Source of the DNA: Crambe crambe
Taxonomy: Eukaryota > Porifera > Demospongiae > Poecilosclerida > Crambeidae
Length of the DNA: 64,000 bases
Assembly: GCA_963924555.1 (NCBI GenBank)
Contig: OZ004581.1
Location: forward strand, 1,302,001-1,366,000
Direction of reading: 5' to 3'
A program made the position numbers and the translations under genes. The notes below the pieces were generated by a model. The model was given only the letters and a program-made list of their open reading frames with translations, was not told where the DNA came from and ran no database searches. Shown one piece after another: positions 23,101-35,400 of the stretch (its first letter is position 1; each line of letters starts with the position of its first letter).

Positions 23101-25806
23101 TTTTTGTGTTTAGCATTGTGAATTTATCAGGAGTGCAAACTGACTCACCGCTATGTGTAGTAGTAAGGCCACACCAAGTCAATTATTAGTTTCTGGTCTT
23201 TCCCCTTTTAAATTAACATGCGGGCGGGCGGTAATTGCGACTATCATGGCTGCTGCAAGTTTGCAATCTTCCACGGTAGAAGGGTAGAATGTTCAGATAT
23301 AACAGTTCTACGTTGATCAAAGGCATGGCTGGTGGAGCTAACTAGTACAACATTTCACAATGATTATTTCACACAACACGCACGAGGTCCTCTGTTCTTC
23401 TACTTCTTTTGCTACATATCATTATAGTCCTCAAATTCCCGCAGCGCGATTAGCAGGCGGGCGGGGGACCAGAAACTAATAATTGACTTGGTGTGGCCTA
23501 AATGACGAGTTATGAATTTTATTACAGCATACTCTTTGAGTTATGAATTTTATTAGTAACAAAATTCATAACTCAAAGAGTATGCTATAATAAAATTGAG
23601 GGAAACTATGCCACCTTATTTCTTGTATTCATTATGTATTTTTTTTCTACTCATAGTTTTGCTTTATTTCAGTTAAAAATAAATATATAAAGACAACAAT
23701 ATACATAGTCTCTTTTATAACAAACAGCTCCAGTCCAGCACCAAAACTCGAACAAAGAGAAACAAGTCAAAAATCGGGAAATTGATGACTTTAGATGACT
23801 GCACAACCTGATGCAAACTGTTGCCAGGCCTCCATCTCTTGTCAAGAGATAGTGGAAGCAGCCTTCTAGCTGCTTCTACACAATATCAGTCATTCAAAGT
23901 CACTAACTTCCTGTATTTCCAGAGGAGGTGGCTTCAAAAACAAGTTAAATCAGCGATCTTTTAGCAGGACGCAGTAGCAAGTACAGACAATCCCTAGCTA
24001 ACAAATACCTATCTACACTGACATCTAACTTAACTTAGATCTCCTAGGCACATGCTCTTTGCAGTGAAGATACTTTAACCAATTTTCAGTTGCCTGCACA
24101 AGGTGATGCGAACGGTCGTCACTCTTCAAAAACACTACCATACTGTATAATCTATCTAACTCAGGATTGCCTTTTTTTCTACTAGTAGACCATTACCCAT
24201 TGAAAATAGAGACGAAAACAGTCAACACATCCAAGACCTATTCCTGCAGTTGTACAGCAAGTTTCCTCACCTTTGCCTTGCAAAGCCAGAGGTAACCACA
24301 GTTTACACAAACCTTTTGTTCTACTGAGTCACAGTGTACATAGACCTGGTGATTTCTTTGAGCACAAAAGTGCTTGGTCTAAAGCTGTAGCTCTAGCAGT
24401 GGCAATCCCACTGCCATCTCCATCCATATAAAGCCTCAAACAGACTTTAGATACCACTCCAGGGAGTGATATGCAGTTGGTTGATTGAATGCTCATTTCA
24501 AAGGATTCTGAGAAATGTGGTCACTAAATTAATTAGCTAACACCCACACAGTCATCTTGTAGCGTGCATGGCCATAGCAGTGTCCTGAAATCTACAGTAC
24601 TTTTACTTAGGGGAAGTCCATCAAGAGCAGTGGTGATCACTGGAGCTGCTGAAGTGTGATTACTATTTCACCGGGTCTCTCAAAAGTACAGTTAAACTTT
24701 CATGGAACACTACCTGTCTGAATCTAGTAGCAGTTACAGAGTCAGAACGTAAGGGATCAGCATCCTGGAAATGATCAGAGACCCTGATCCGGTTGTATTG
24801 GACATGTTCCCTCAGACAGGAGATCCACTTTCTCAGGGAGGAGGGGCTGGAGGAGTGGCTGTCCATCAGCACTGTTACTGTAGTGATAGAGTCTCTATTT
24901 CCAGCAAAAACTCGCAAGGTAGTGAGCTGACTCTGTTCACTCATTACAAGAGGGTTTTTCTACTCAGATTATTTCACCTTAATTGACATGTAAACAAATC
25001 TGGCCACCTCTTGGTGTGGGTTCAACCCATTATTTGGTCTCCATTCCTATACCTATGAATCATTTTAAAAGATCACAACAGATCATAAATTGTGATCAGA
25101 TTCAAACCATGAGTTGAGGAACACAAATTTAATCCAACAAGCTTTCGCTCAAAAAGCAAAGCAAGTAAGTATAAACTTCCTTGCAACGTACGCACTTCCT
25201 CCAAGTCCTATAGTTTGCCTCTGATTCTTGCTGTGTGTGTACTATATGAGTCAATTTTTTTTTTATACTCCAGATGTAAGCAAACCTTGCACTCTACCTT
25301 AGTGAGAGTCTGCAGGGTTTCATCTAAGGAGGGGGGCACAGGGGAAGCTTCCCCTCCAAACAGCTCAACTTCCCCCCCAAACTGACCCAGCTTCCCCCCC
25401 AAGATATTACCAGTTTTAGGATAAAAAATTTAAAAAACAACTTCTAAGTATTATTTTAGAATTTAAGCATTTTCGGCTTCACGCTCTGCGTGGGAGGGGA
25501 CACATCCCCCTCCTGCACCCTCCCCCCACTGTGGCCTTATGGCCGCACGTTCCATGAGCTTCCCCTCCAAGGTGAAATTCCTAGATGAAACCCTGGTCTG
25601 TCATGACATTTTACTCACCTATCAGTTGATTTAGTGATGGCCTCTTCCATGGTTTGTCCAGTATAGTCCTCATCAATAATCTGAATGAAGGCCGTATAGT
25701 TGACATCTCTGCTATTTGCATCTTCAAATTTTCGTTCCAAAAGCTACATACATACAGTATAATAGAAAGTTACTGTAGTCTGACTCTTTAAATTGAACTG
25801 CTTTAC

Positions 25807-25866
<60 letters not shown>

Positions 25867-28800
25867 CTCAACTTCTTCTTCACTGACATTGAGGGTTGAA
25901 TTCTCTCAAATTGGGTGTGTGTAACTCCACGAGTGAAACTGCAAATGAAATTAAGTTTACCAAACACCCAGAACAATATGCTACATATCCTATAAGCAGT
26001 AAAATTTATCAAGTCTTAGAGAATGATATCACTTGTACCCATACTACAGAGGTTGTTTCTATTTGTCAAGGACACTTTATAATGGAATGACCATGTCAGA
26101 AGAGGATCTCAGCACAATTTCTCAAGTGGTTTGAATATTTTCAGAGCTCTAGGGTAAAGGGTAGGGCACATTATTTTGATGATTTTACTACTTGTGAAAT
26201 GTTAGTACTCAAATATTACATCTTCCCAAAACAAAATATACTGACCCTGTCATTGTCCCTGAAATGATCATACAGGAAGTACAGGAGGATCCTATGGGTC
26301 TTGACCTCATTCTTCAGACGCTGGAGTATCTCTATAACCCTTTCTTCCTCTGCAGCAGACCCAAGATGTTTCAGAGGCTATAATGTATGCAAATAGTCAT
26401 ACAAGTAATGGGAGGTGCAGAGTTCAATGTTTATTATTTATGAGTTGGAATATCACTCAAAAGAGAGATTGTTTGCTTTATTCTGCTAGCTGGACAGTGT
26501 GCACGTGGAGTGTATAGATATTATAATGCCCTCAGCTTTAAGAATGGTCGTCTTTAGTTATTTTCAGCTCTTGCTGTTATTTTTGTTTGTTTTTGCCTCA
26601 GCACCAAAGTGCCGAGGCACAGTGCTGAAGGCGACTATGCATGGTGGTACGTTATAGTAGCACGTGCAAATAGTTATACACATGCGCATGACTTGACCTT
26701 ACAAGCCACATGTATAGAAAGTAACAGCAGGCTGGGCAAGTTAATGACTGTCTGAGAGCAAACAGGAGAGCAGAGTGTACAACCTCAAGATTTTATGAAC
26801 GTCTGAACAGCAAGAGTGAGCCTTAACTAGCGAATAACAGAAGCTACAAAGTCGAGTTAAGACTCAGAGTTGAGAAAGCAGAAAGCTGAAGACCAGGCAT
26901 GTTATAATAACAGAAAGTAAGCAAGAAATAGCGAGACCAGAGGGTACAAAGCTCAAGATCATCTAGCAGAGCCTGCAATAAAAACAAGTCATAAGTAGGC
27001 TGAGAAAGCTGAAAGATAGCCAAGCTATAGCTATGACCACCATAAAAGCTCACTCACTTAAAAAAAACAACTATGAATAGCATTAACAAAAAAACAAACA
27101 AAAAAACAACATAATAATGACAGTGCATGCAAAAAGTAGTCCAGTATAACTCCTATAATTATTTATATACCTGCAAAATGATAATAAGTTTACTACGTGC
27201 CGAGGCATCCAGTCTTTTAAAAGACAACTTGTTATAGTAGCCACATTGGATCCATGTATTGCACCAATTAGAATAACCCTTATGCACACCTTCATCGGTT
27301 TAATAATGACAGTGGTTTGTGCATGTGGCTATGGTTTGTTTATGTAGTTTGGGAAACCCCCTGTGCATGTGGCTATGGTTTGTGTTTATGTGGTTTGGGA
27401 ACCCCCGTGCAAGTTTGTTATGAATGGCATAGAGAGAATATTCATTATTATACTGGTCTTAATTCTGATCATGCATAAATAGACTGAGAGTAGTCTAATT
27501 CTAACCTGAGAGGAATGGTGCATGTAATGATGGGACTAGATCATAATCTGAGGTCCAGAACTACTGTGACAACAGGACTAGACCATGCGATGCCCCTGTA
27601 TTACAAGCTCTGTCTAATAATAGAGTGGCCAAATAGAGTTTTTAATTTTTTAATTAAAACAACCAAATATGACTATTTCAGGACTACAGAGGTTAGTGAG
27701 GTCATAAGCAATAGTTTTAGAATGTCCACCAACAATAATGCCAGGGGTTATGAATACTATATTATACTATGACCTATGTGAACAGTCAAGCATGCTCTGA
27801 TTTGGAACCAGCAGCTATATTTAGACAATTGCAAAAATTATATATTCAATTTTTACCTTCAGTAGGTGGCCTCGAAGAGGTCTGAACACACTTGTGGTGG
27901 GCTTTTTCTCCAACCCTGGTTCATTGTATGCTAAAATGAAAGGACAATAATAATTATGATTATAGCAAAAGGGGAGGGTAAGCTTTCTATTATGCCACAC
28001 CCCTTACTCCACCCACCCACCTCAAACCTAATGCACTGGCGTAGGAACAGAGGGGCGTAGGAACAGGGGGGCCACAGGAGCCAGGGCCCCCCATGCAGTG
28101 TAACTTTTGGTGCACCATCAGGCTGTTAATGACATGACCATAATAAAATTGAAATCTATATTTCAGGAAGTAGATAGATTATACATGACATTTCCAGTCA
28201 CTTCAGCCACAGCAGAACGTTCTTTTTCTTCCCTTCATCAATTAAAACTTAGGTATTTTAAGAAGCACAACTTTTTATTGCTACACAAAGAATTAACAGA
28301 TGAACTGGACGTAACTGAGATTGCAATGAAGAATAGATTACTTTGGAGTTTGATTTTTTTCTAAAAACAGCCATGTCATCTATTCTTGCTGGCTCAGTAG
28401 CCTGATAGCATGCCAATGTGATTTGAGCATTTCAAGTCAAGTTTCAATATATAGCATGAAAGTCAATAACATAACACATCCAATAATAGTTACACTCCAT
28501 TAATGCTCAAGTTTGCCTTTTCTCATCAAAACAAGCTCTTGCTCATTAATGGGCATGGTCAGGATTAAATTATCCATGCCCTCTCCTCAAGTCTACTCCC
28601 CTGAGAGTTAGAGAGTTCTGTAGGTTCTGCCCACACTGGTTGACAGTGGCCATTTTGGCCACCACTAGGCTTGTACTTAGGGTTGATAAAGGGGGACTAT
28701 GCATGTGGGCATGCTTGTGTGAGGAGAAAAATGTGCTACATTTTAATAATTGGTTTGGGGGGGGGGGGTTTCAATCAGAAGGGGGATCTCCCCCCTGTAT

Positions 28801-31684
28801 GAAACTCTGGTACTACATATCAGTGATGGTCAAAGGGATTAGTCCTATAAAGTGGGCATGGCAAAATAAATTTCAGCCACTGCTCCAAGAATTCCAGTAA
28901 TTCTAATAAGTCTGCTCACCATTTTCCATGAAGTTACAGAACTCAGTGTAGCGGACTCTACCATCAGGTGTCTTGTAGTGGTTCACTAGCCTCTGGACTT
29001 CCTCTCTGCTCAACTGAATCACTTTCTCACAGCAAAGAGAAATTGACATTTGATTGAGTTCACACATTTGTACATGGTATGATAGTCACGATAGTTATTT
29101 CAGCCATCACAACTTGTACTGGAATAGAATAGCTATAGTCAACGACTCAAGTACATGTGAAACATAAGGTTACTCCAGTCACACTATAAGGACACTGCCA
29201 CTGTATTAAGGATACCCCAGTATACCACTGTATATACTAAAGACAATTTTCAAGGTCCCAAAGTGTCCACAATAGTGAGGTTTAACATACATTTCCAAAT
29301 ACTAATAGGTAATGACCCCATTATTATAAACTAGCAAAATAATAACTATAATAGGTAAAGATCATCATTACTATAAACCCAGATTGGCAGTGTATCACTA
29401 GGTAAAGGGTTTTTGTATGTATTTATGTATGTATGTATGTATGTATGTATGTACCTGATTTTCAGTGATGATGCCACTCCTTAGCTTATCGTAGTCACTG
29501 AAGAACTCAGTGGTCCTGATTCCTCTCATGTAGATGGCATCTCTCACTTGCTGCTCCACACTACACTACAGAAAACAGGTCAATAGCATAAACTAGTATC
29601 TCAATAGAAGAGACAATACATAATGAACACTGACTTCTATTGATCAATAGAGTCAATGTATATGATAATGGCTAATTACAACAGCTAACATGATGTATTA
29701 GCTGAAAGACAAAGCATTGCTTAATGGACCTGGACTACTATAAAGTTCAAGCACCCAGGTATGGCCCTGTCATTAGTATAATATTTCTAAATCCCACAAG
29801 TATTCAAGCGGAGCCTTATCACCACACAAAGTTTACACACCATTAGCCATATTTGACCTAACTATTTGGCAACACACATCTGAGGTTTCAAGTGATAGCT
29901 ACCTTTGCCTTCGGAGCAAGGGGCAGTCCATGGATTTCGGGATCTCCTCCTGCCCCTAACCTGACTACATCCTCATGAAACTTGAAGTAATTGTGGAGAC
30001 CATTAGAGGGCTCCCAGTAATGCTGGGCTAGGGCAGAAATCTCAGGGGGAGATACATTGGATGGTCCAGGAAAGCTATGATGAAACTGTGGGCATGATAT
30101 GTATACATAACGTTTTTAACTTTTGCTTTCTGTATCAATTTGTGATTAAAGCATCAAAAAAAGCGATAACTTTATGGCGTACAAAGCATTCCATGAAAAT
30201 AAGTTTGACTTATGATCAACATACAACCCATGAAGATGGTCTTTGGTAAATGGATAACTTTAATAATATATCTTGTCACTTAGCTAATAACATTGGTGAT
30301 CAAGTTAGCTAGAATATTAGTCATTATGTACTGTATGAAGAGACCCTCCAGTAGATATGCTCTTACACATTCGAAAGATTAAATAGCTATATTTCATTAC
30401 TCTATTAGCTAGCATACATTATTAGCCATGTATTGTATGAATAGACCCTCCAGTAGATATGCTCTTTACGCATTTGAAAGATAAATAGCTATATTTCATT
30501 ATTGCTAACTGATACTAGATGTGTTGAACTTTAGGTTCTTGTTATAGTGAAGCTTAGCATACCTGACTCTCTGTGATAAACTCTCTGTTATGATGATCAA
30601 AGTCACTGTAACAGTTCTTCACATTTATTCCTCGACTCTAGAAGTATAAACCACAGTCATGTGTCATTAGGCAGCAAGCAATACCATAAAAGGAAAAGCA
30701 TAGTGTAGGAAGTGCAACCACACCGTACCATATTATACATGACATGATGTCTCAACTTGTCAGCTAGTATTGATGGCATTTGAGTAGAATGTTGTCAGTA
30801 TGGTCTTCAGTAGGGCTGAAGCAAAGAGCTTTGGCAGTACTGCGGACTGCGGAGGGATAGCAGAAGTCTAATAGTGAGTGGAATGATGGATATTAGTTTA
30901 GCTATGGCCAAAAAGTACTCAGATCTACAATTTTAGTGAGGTGCTTCAGGACTATTGCCACACCAGATCTTCAACTTGACAACTGATAACCCAATCAAGA
31001 GATTTGATGTTTACTGACATGATCAAGCTAAAATCCCTCTCTCCTTTTACCCCTATTGATTCTAGTGGCCTAGCTATAGTTGAGACACAGGTTGCACTGA
31101 CTCTAGTCCAGCTGCCAGCTAGGTTGGCCTAGCTATAGTTGGGACACAGGTTGCACTCCTCTAGTCCAGCTTAGCTAGCTATATATACATGCATTCATCA
31201 TACAGTTTGCACTCTAGTCCAGCTGCTAGTTAGCTAGCTATATTATACAGACTAGTTGCATTCATACTATTAAGTTTACTCTAAGAGATTTTTTGATTAG
31301 TAGGATCTAGCTACAGGGCTGTATGTTCCCCAAAACCAGGCCCACTATTTTGTTTTCAAAAAGTGGGCCCAGCAAGCCTGGTTATGTAGCTACTATTGTA
31401 GCCAGCAAATCATACTGTAGGTGCCTTCTCCTTTGCCTCCCAAGACAGATGACATGTCAGAGTTGCTGATTCCCCCTGATGGTCCTCTCACTCTTGACCC
31501 ACAAGGAAGTCTGACATGTACGTATGCAACCTTCAATATTCCTTGCTTGTACCTAGTAAACTATGCATCTGTGCATAACTTGTGTATGTTTCACAGTTCA
31601 AAGGTTTTGTTTAAAAAAATAAGTCAGTAGTACATTCTTACCTTTTGAATCTCTAAATTTGGCCACTGGGTTCACCATCCAGAA
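17104..31684 (-). CDS. Multi-EF-hand protein gene, main copy
   Basis: A chain of minus-strand exons encodes paired degenerate EF-hands. Exons seen: 31642-31684, 30563-30637 (YSDFDHHNREFITESQ), 29903-30074, about 29455-29560 (EFFSDYDKLRSGIITENQ), 28920-29013 (YKTPDGRVRYTEFCNFMEN), 27857-27930, 26246-26377, 25619-25743, 24714-24831 (DHFQDADPLRSDSVTATRF), about 22017-22085 (PIFQDFDR), 21124-21338 (YVTPHQYRQCLLSLGL, then FMDNKGFNYLQFLEEL), 20706-20771, 19134-19199 (duplicate of the previous) and 17104-17289, with the stop at 17104. Each module has the D-F/Y-D-x-L-R-S-G loop start and a partner NYxxF site. Many loops lack full acidic ligands, so calcium binding may be weak. The exon at 21338 is preceded by GG where AG is expected, so one junction is doubtful. 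The family is unnamed by me; large multi-EF-hand proteins of cilia are the nearest match. Introns hold several MITEs and, on the other strand, the gene at 22557. Confidence 0.6.
17290..17764. other. Intron sequence
   Basis: No exon recognised. A GGGGGGTATAGGTGATAGGGGG stretch near 17465 is the counterpart of the poly(G) run at 11172. Confidence 0.45.
17700..18182. mobile_element. MITE 17897-18182 and a truncated relative ending at 17779
   Basis: The ends CAGGCCCATACCCAG (17897-17911) and CTGGGTACGGGCCTG (18168-18182) are inverted repeats with one mismatch. A second copy of the right end lies at 17765-17779, preceded by the related words AATCCCCCTCTC and GTGTGGCC. Direct repeats of GCCTGGCCATGCCCACTTTT lie inside. 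I see no clear target duplication. Confidence 0.65.
18660..18725 (-). other. Possible exon, seen three times in the window
   Basis: The minus strand reads CISLIAFSCALDLCGMEV and then a GGTGAG donor. Related stretches at about 40917-40975 (CISLIAFSRALDLCGMEL) and 49236-49290 (CISLVAFSHPLDLCGMEL) keep the frame. It lies next to EF-hand exons each time, so it may be another exon of that gene. No acceptor is certain. Confidence 0.4.
18980..22140 (-). repeat. Internal exon-block duplication in the EF-hand gene
   Basis: The block containing the exons near 22017-22085 and 20706-20771 is repeated as about 19570-19755 and 19134-19199, with flanks (GGTGTGCACAGCACAG at 19031 and 20492; CACCTGTCAAAATC at 19589 and 22013). 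The exon at 21124-21338 has no second copy. The copy near 19570-19755 is decayed (an in-frame stop before its donor), while both 66-base exons remain open. Confidence 0.65.
21531..21885. mobile_element. MITE with 5-bp target duplication (hAT-like ends)
   Basis: Inverted ends CAGGGGCGGATCCAGGA and (complement) CAGTGGTGGATCTAGGA bound about 354 bases, flanked by CATCA at 21526-21530 and 21886-21890. It lies in an intron of the EF-hand gene. The same end type recurs at 45190-45478. Confidence 0.75.
22466..22475 (+). promoter_or_regulatory. TATA-like box and upstream elements of the gene at 22557
   Basis: TTTATATAAA lies about 85 bases before the ATG. Upstream, GTCATGTGAC (22438-22447) is an E-box of the MITF/TFE type, and ATTGG words (22411, 22434) resemble CCAAT boxes. 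Confidence 0.5.
22557..23042 (+). CDS. 161-aa protein with an internal 36-residue repeat
   Basis: A single-exon frame starting MSEFYSYQATVEEKFMHSVE. I do not recognise it. Residues 49-84 and 85-120 are a direct repeat (SS-IPQRESCQPTP-TSKLV, then LVANF-SNFLQR) differing at few positions. The C-terminus has a short amphipathic helix-like stretch (SLLSEIAAAVERLERHR) and ends NPDAPFLII. There is one Cys per repeat and no signal or membrane segment. It lies in an intron of the EF-hand gene on the opposite strand. A shortened relative lies at 59005 and a headless fragment at 54.8 kb; both keep only one repeat unit. The TATA box, clean start and relatives support a real gene. Confidence 0.7.
   Translation: MSEFYSYQATVEEKFMHSVEERGSLGRAEQEMVVQSRSSRGDPQRPGVSSEIPQRESCQPTPDTSKLVLVANFPSNFLQRERQRSSKIPQRESCQPTPATSKLVLVANFVSNFLQRARVHRDELVTGRSRSASLLSEIAAAVERLERHRIEENPDAPFLII
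23167..23498. mobile_element. Harbinger-type MITE, 332 bp
   Basis: Long inverted ends begin GGCCACACCAAGTCAATTAT and match for about 31 bases at the other end (GACCAGAAACTAATAATTGA onward). TAA is duplicated at 23164-23166 and 23499-23501. The middle holds GCGGGCGGGCGG words. The ends, the 3-bp TAA target and the size fit a PIF/Harbinger MITE. Confidence 0.85.
23515..23597. repeat. 37-bp-arm hairpin next to the MITE
   Basis: Arms 23515-23551 and 23561-23597 match with one mismatch around a 9-base loop. The arms contain AGCATACTCTTTGAGTTATG. It begins 13 bases after the Harbinger MITE's TAA duplication, so it may be the remains of another foldback element. Confidence 0.85.
23600..24700. other. 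Intron or spacer without recognised features
   Basis: About 1.1 kb between the hairpin and the next EF-hand exon. I see no open exon, domain or clear repeat. Confidence 0.5.
25313..25595. mobile_element. MITE with 5-bp target duplication, 283 bp
   Basis: The ends CAGGGTTTCATCTAAGGA and (complement) CAGGGTTTCATCTAGGAATT are inverted repeats flanked by GTCTG at 25308-25312 and 25596-25600. The inside is rich in CTTCCCCCC blocks. It lies between two EF-hand exons. Confidence 0.85.
25809..25864 (+). repeat. (CT)n microsatellite
   Basis: Twenty-eight CT units just upstream (on the minus strand) of the exon at 25619-25743. Confidence 0.95.
26400..27850. other. Long intron of the EF-hand gene
   Basis: No exon seen. 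It contains the GTGCCGAGGCACAGTGCTGA dispersed word near 26610, A-rich and CAAA patches at 27060-27110, and a direct tandem repeat of about 50-55 bases at 27320-27412 (GTGCATGTGGCTATGGTTTG). Confidence 0.5.
28104..28364 (+). mobile_element. hAT transposase C-terminal fragment
   Basis: The plus strand encodes FPVTSATAERSFSSLHQLK and LLHKELTDELDVTEIAMKNR, which are the dimerisation-region signatures of hAT transposases of the type common in animals (TSATAERSFS and L-x-H-K-E-x-T-D-x-L-D-x-x-E-I). Only about the last 75 residues remain. It lies in an intron of the EF-hand gene on the opposite strand. The preceding GGGGCGTAGGAACAGGGGGG words near 28040-28080 may be part of the same element. Confidence 0.85.
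29414..29453 (+). repeat. (GTAT)n microsatellite
   Basis: A GTAT/ATGT run of about ten units directly abutting the donor side of the EF-hand exon at 29455. Confidence 0.9.
30318..30500. repeat. Two-copy tandem repeat of about 105 bases
   Basis: AGACCCTCCAGTAGATATGC with its flanks appears twice (30341 and 30443) at over 85% identity by eye, inside an intron. Confidence 0.7.
31405..31515 (+). other. Possible plus-strand exon (unassigned)
   Basis: After TACTGTAG the plus strand is open for about 35 codons (VPSPLPPKTDDMSELLIPPD, then GPLTLDPQGSLT) and meets a GTACGT donor. The paralogous stretch near 38090 lacks it. I cannot place it in a gene. Confidence 0.25.
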
Positions 31685-31854
31685 CTTGAAGATTGAATGC
31701 TGTATGGAAAGAAATTTAGGGGTGGGGCTCAGATAAACAAGTCAAATAATTATGTGATTAATGAATAAACTTTGTATAATCATTGTATGCAGTCTAGCTA
31801 CTCCGAGCTTTTACTCAATCTGTATAATCTAGTATCATTTTCTATTGAATGCTC

Positions 31855-32150
31855 AAAGACCGTCCATACTTGTGCACCAAAGCCTCAAAATCATCATCAA
31901 ATACATATCAATCCAAGGTGCTCATCAAGGCTACGATGAAATTATTGATCTGTGAAAAAGGGCTACAGTGATAGGGTGAGCCCCACAAAGTACTATAGAT
32001 AGTGGATTTTCCAATAAAGGACACATCAAAAGAGGATAAACCTCCAACAAAGTACCTTTGTATGTACTGACTAAGGCTGGGTCCCAAGTGTGTCCAGAGA
32101 TTCCACTGTATTTATGTCCTCACTTGTGATAAATCCAGCAGCCTAGGTCA
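31855..32150 (-). pseudogene. Decayed EF-hand 5' exons, first copy
   Basis: Remnants matching 38420-38700 lie here, including TCACTTGTGATAAATCCAG, the end of the FFKDFDPLRSGFITSE exon, cut off after a few codons. It is not functional. Confidence 0.55.
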
Positions 32151-32485
32151 AGGAGTAGCGGCCCCAAAAGAGAGCCTGGTATCAATTGTACATGTTAGCC
32201 TCGGATACGAACTTGTTTCGGTAGAGACCTTGTTGCCTTGACTACTGTATCATGCATGTGCATGTGCCCACCAAAATTATGGCGCAGCTGGAGTTCTGGA
32301 AGTTTTGTCTACAAATTGAGATCTGTCATGGGTCATTTGAACTGAAGAGCTCCCTGAAACTGCTGTACTGAGCAATACCTTCAGTTTTGTCCTCCCTCCC
32401 TCCCTCAATACAATGCTAGTCTCTCTTGCTGCTAATCTTTTAACTTAGTCATTAGTGTCCATAATTAGCATTTTTACCTGTCCCC

Positions 32486-35400
32486 TTTAGTGTTCATTTC
32501 CTGTCCTATCATGTCCCAGTTCTACATGTTCTGCCTCCTTGGCTATCAGACATTGCATCTCTCCATTGTGCTGCATATGAGTACATACATCCTGCAAGTT
32601 ACAACAACACATGCACACACATTCACATGACATTCACATGTACACATGTGGCCTAATCATCCATTATCTGATTATAAGAAGGGGTACACACCACTTTCAA
32701 GGTCTGCATAGCTATTATTATTGACCGATCCCCCAGGACAGTTGCTATGACGACCAAGGAGCATGTTTTATGCATGCATGGACGGTGGGGGCATTGGTGG
32801 TGTCCTAAGGAGAACGGATGTAGTCCAGGCACTCTGATGCAGACACCCTATAACTTATCTCTTCAGGAATAGCTAGGAAGAGCATATATTTCTTGCTTGG
32901 CTTCAGATAATATAAGTAAAGTCGAATAGGGAACCAATGCATAATTACATCAATAAGCTAGTATTTCATTTTAGAAATAAGGACACCATTCTAGCCAGAA
33001 TAGTCACCTCAATCCTCCAACATAAGTCTATTCACTCTGCCTCTCTTAAGCAGCTGCCATTTCTTGCTTCTCTTTGAGGAAATGGTGCACTGTTATTCTC
33101 GAAACAGTCATTTTGGACTTCTCTTCTGTTTTCATATTTTCTTCTTGAGCTGTAACCAGCAACACTAATTAATACAATAGCTAGCAGCCCACTTAAACAG
33201 TTACAGAAACCGACTAACATAACTCCAGCAGTGATATTTACACTTGCTGTGCTAAAACCTTACTTTCAAGGCAACTCGGATCGAGATAGTCTTTCATAGC
33301 TGCACCTCCTAGTTTATAGAGTCAGTGGATGCAACTACCTAATAAGGAGATGCTATAGCGAAAAGTCATGCACAGACTGACAGTGTTAGCTGTGCATGTT
33401 GGTCGAGAATCTACAATTATTGAGAAACACAGCCAGTGTTACTAAGTATAATGAATGAAATGGCCCGTGGGCTTGGGCTCATATGATTAATGGTCCATGG
33501 ACATACAATGCCAATAGCAATGTTCTGGAGAGCTATGATATCTTTCTTGGATGTGCTTGCAAGCTGCTTGTTGTTTTCGGCCTCAGTTTGCCTGGTCTTG
33601 TGGGCCTCCATGTTGAGAAATGGATAGTGGTAAGAAAAACAAACCATACATTTCCACTGAGTGCAGGGCTCACCACCTGGAAATAATTATCTAGTAGCAG
33701 TTTAAATGTATAGGAAAAAAACCCACTATAGTCGGGGAGAACCCTGTAATTATGTAGACTAATTAGATAACTCCTAAAAAATTTTTGTGAACAGACCTAC
33801 TGTAGTGGAGATAGCTATAGTATACAAGGTCAGTAAACTAATCAGTGATTTGTTGATTGTGCAATTAAACTCTCTATATTGGCAGGGCTCACAGTAACAC
33901 TCTATTATTGTCTGGATATGAACATCTGATAGCAGTTTTAAGCTATAATAGGAAAATGACTGGATAAATGAAGAAATTGACTGGAAAATGTCCTGTGACT
34001 GTGAGCCCTGCTGAAATAATCCTTGGATCTGATTTTGTCCTGGAAATCCTTGCTCAGCTTCTCTACCTCATCTCTCTTCTGTTCCAGAGACTCAAGTAAA
34101 CTACAATAGTGCCAACTCAGCTCATTCCTGTCAAATAAAGATTTACAGTTTATACATGATGAGAGTCGTCCTATGAGTCCTGAGCAAATAATTTTAATAT
34201 TAAGGCTACGATTTTGCTGGGACCCTTTTGCTGATGAGGGGAGAAAGAAGCTTTAGTGATTGTCATGATAGACTGGTCAAAAATACTAGAGTCATGATTG
34301 CAGTTGCCACCAGACTATACATTATAACAACATCATGCTTTTCCATGCTACTTTCCATTGTTATGATCACAGGAAAGTTGCAACTGGTGATCATAATTAT
34401 CTGTTCACTATGGCCTACGTATTTCGACTGCAACAACCAAGCCTAGCTGGACTGCAGACATAATTTTGCGGGCCATAGGGCCATAGGGCTTGGTTTGATA
34501 TGATGCTGCAGTCATAATGGCTAGATTTTGGGGCCATCCTTACATTTGAGCTCCATGTATCAGTCACTCCAAGACCATAAATTATGACTAATTGACATAC
34601 TCTGTCTTGATGTATTTCTTTGTCGACTCGTTGAGTTTTTGCCTCCCTACTAGTGAGGCCTGTGTCTTGTTCTTGACCTCGTCCTTGTGGTGATGGAGGT
34701 CTTGTTGTCGGTACTGCTCCAGTGCTTGCTTCTTGCCATGGAGAAGACGGTCCTCTTCGGACTGCTGCTGGGAAATTTCTGGAGAATGGATTGGGGGAGG
34801 AGGGAGGAGGGGGAGAGGAACCAGGAGAGAGGAGTAGGGGAGGGGGAGGGGCAAGGGGGAGGGGAAAAAGAGGACAAGGGAGAGAGGATAAGAGGGAGGG
34901 GAGGATGAGGAGGCGGAGGAGAGAGAAAGGAGGGGACGAGAGAGAGGAGGGAAAAGGGGGAAGGGGACAAGAGAAAGGATAAGAGGGAGGGGAGGAGAGG
35001 AGGGAATGACGAAGAAGATAAGAGGGTAAAGGGGAGGAGGGAGTAGAGAAAAGGGAAAGGTGTGATTAGTTGCTAAAAGATAAATGGTCTCATGATAAAG
35101 GAAGGGAGGGATCTACTCTTACTCGATTCATATTGCTTTATGGATCTTTGCACTTGTTTCTTCTGTTTAATGAGGTCCATCTCAGCTCTCTTCAGATCTC
35201 TCTCCTCCTGTCGATGCTGCCACATGTAATCCTGTAAAAGAAACACATTACTACTGCAGAGATCAATTTCTACTTCCCTAATCAGTTTTTCATAAATTGA
35301 AAAATTTTTGTTTAATAATTTTAGGATTATAAGAATTCATAACAACCTCTATTGCTTTGAGCCTTTGTGAACTTTCATCCAGACTCTTCTGTGCATGTTT

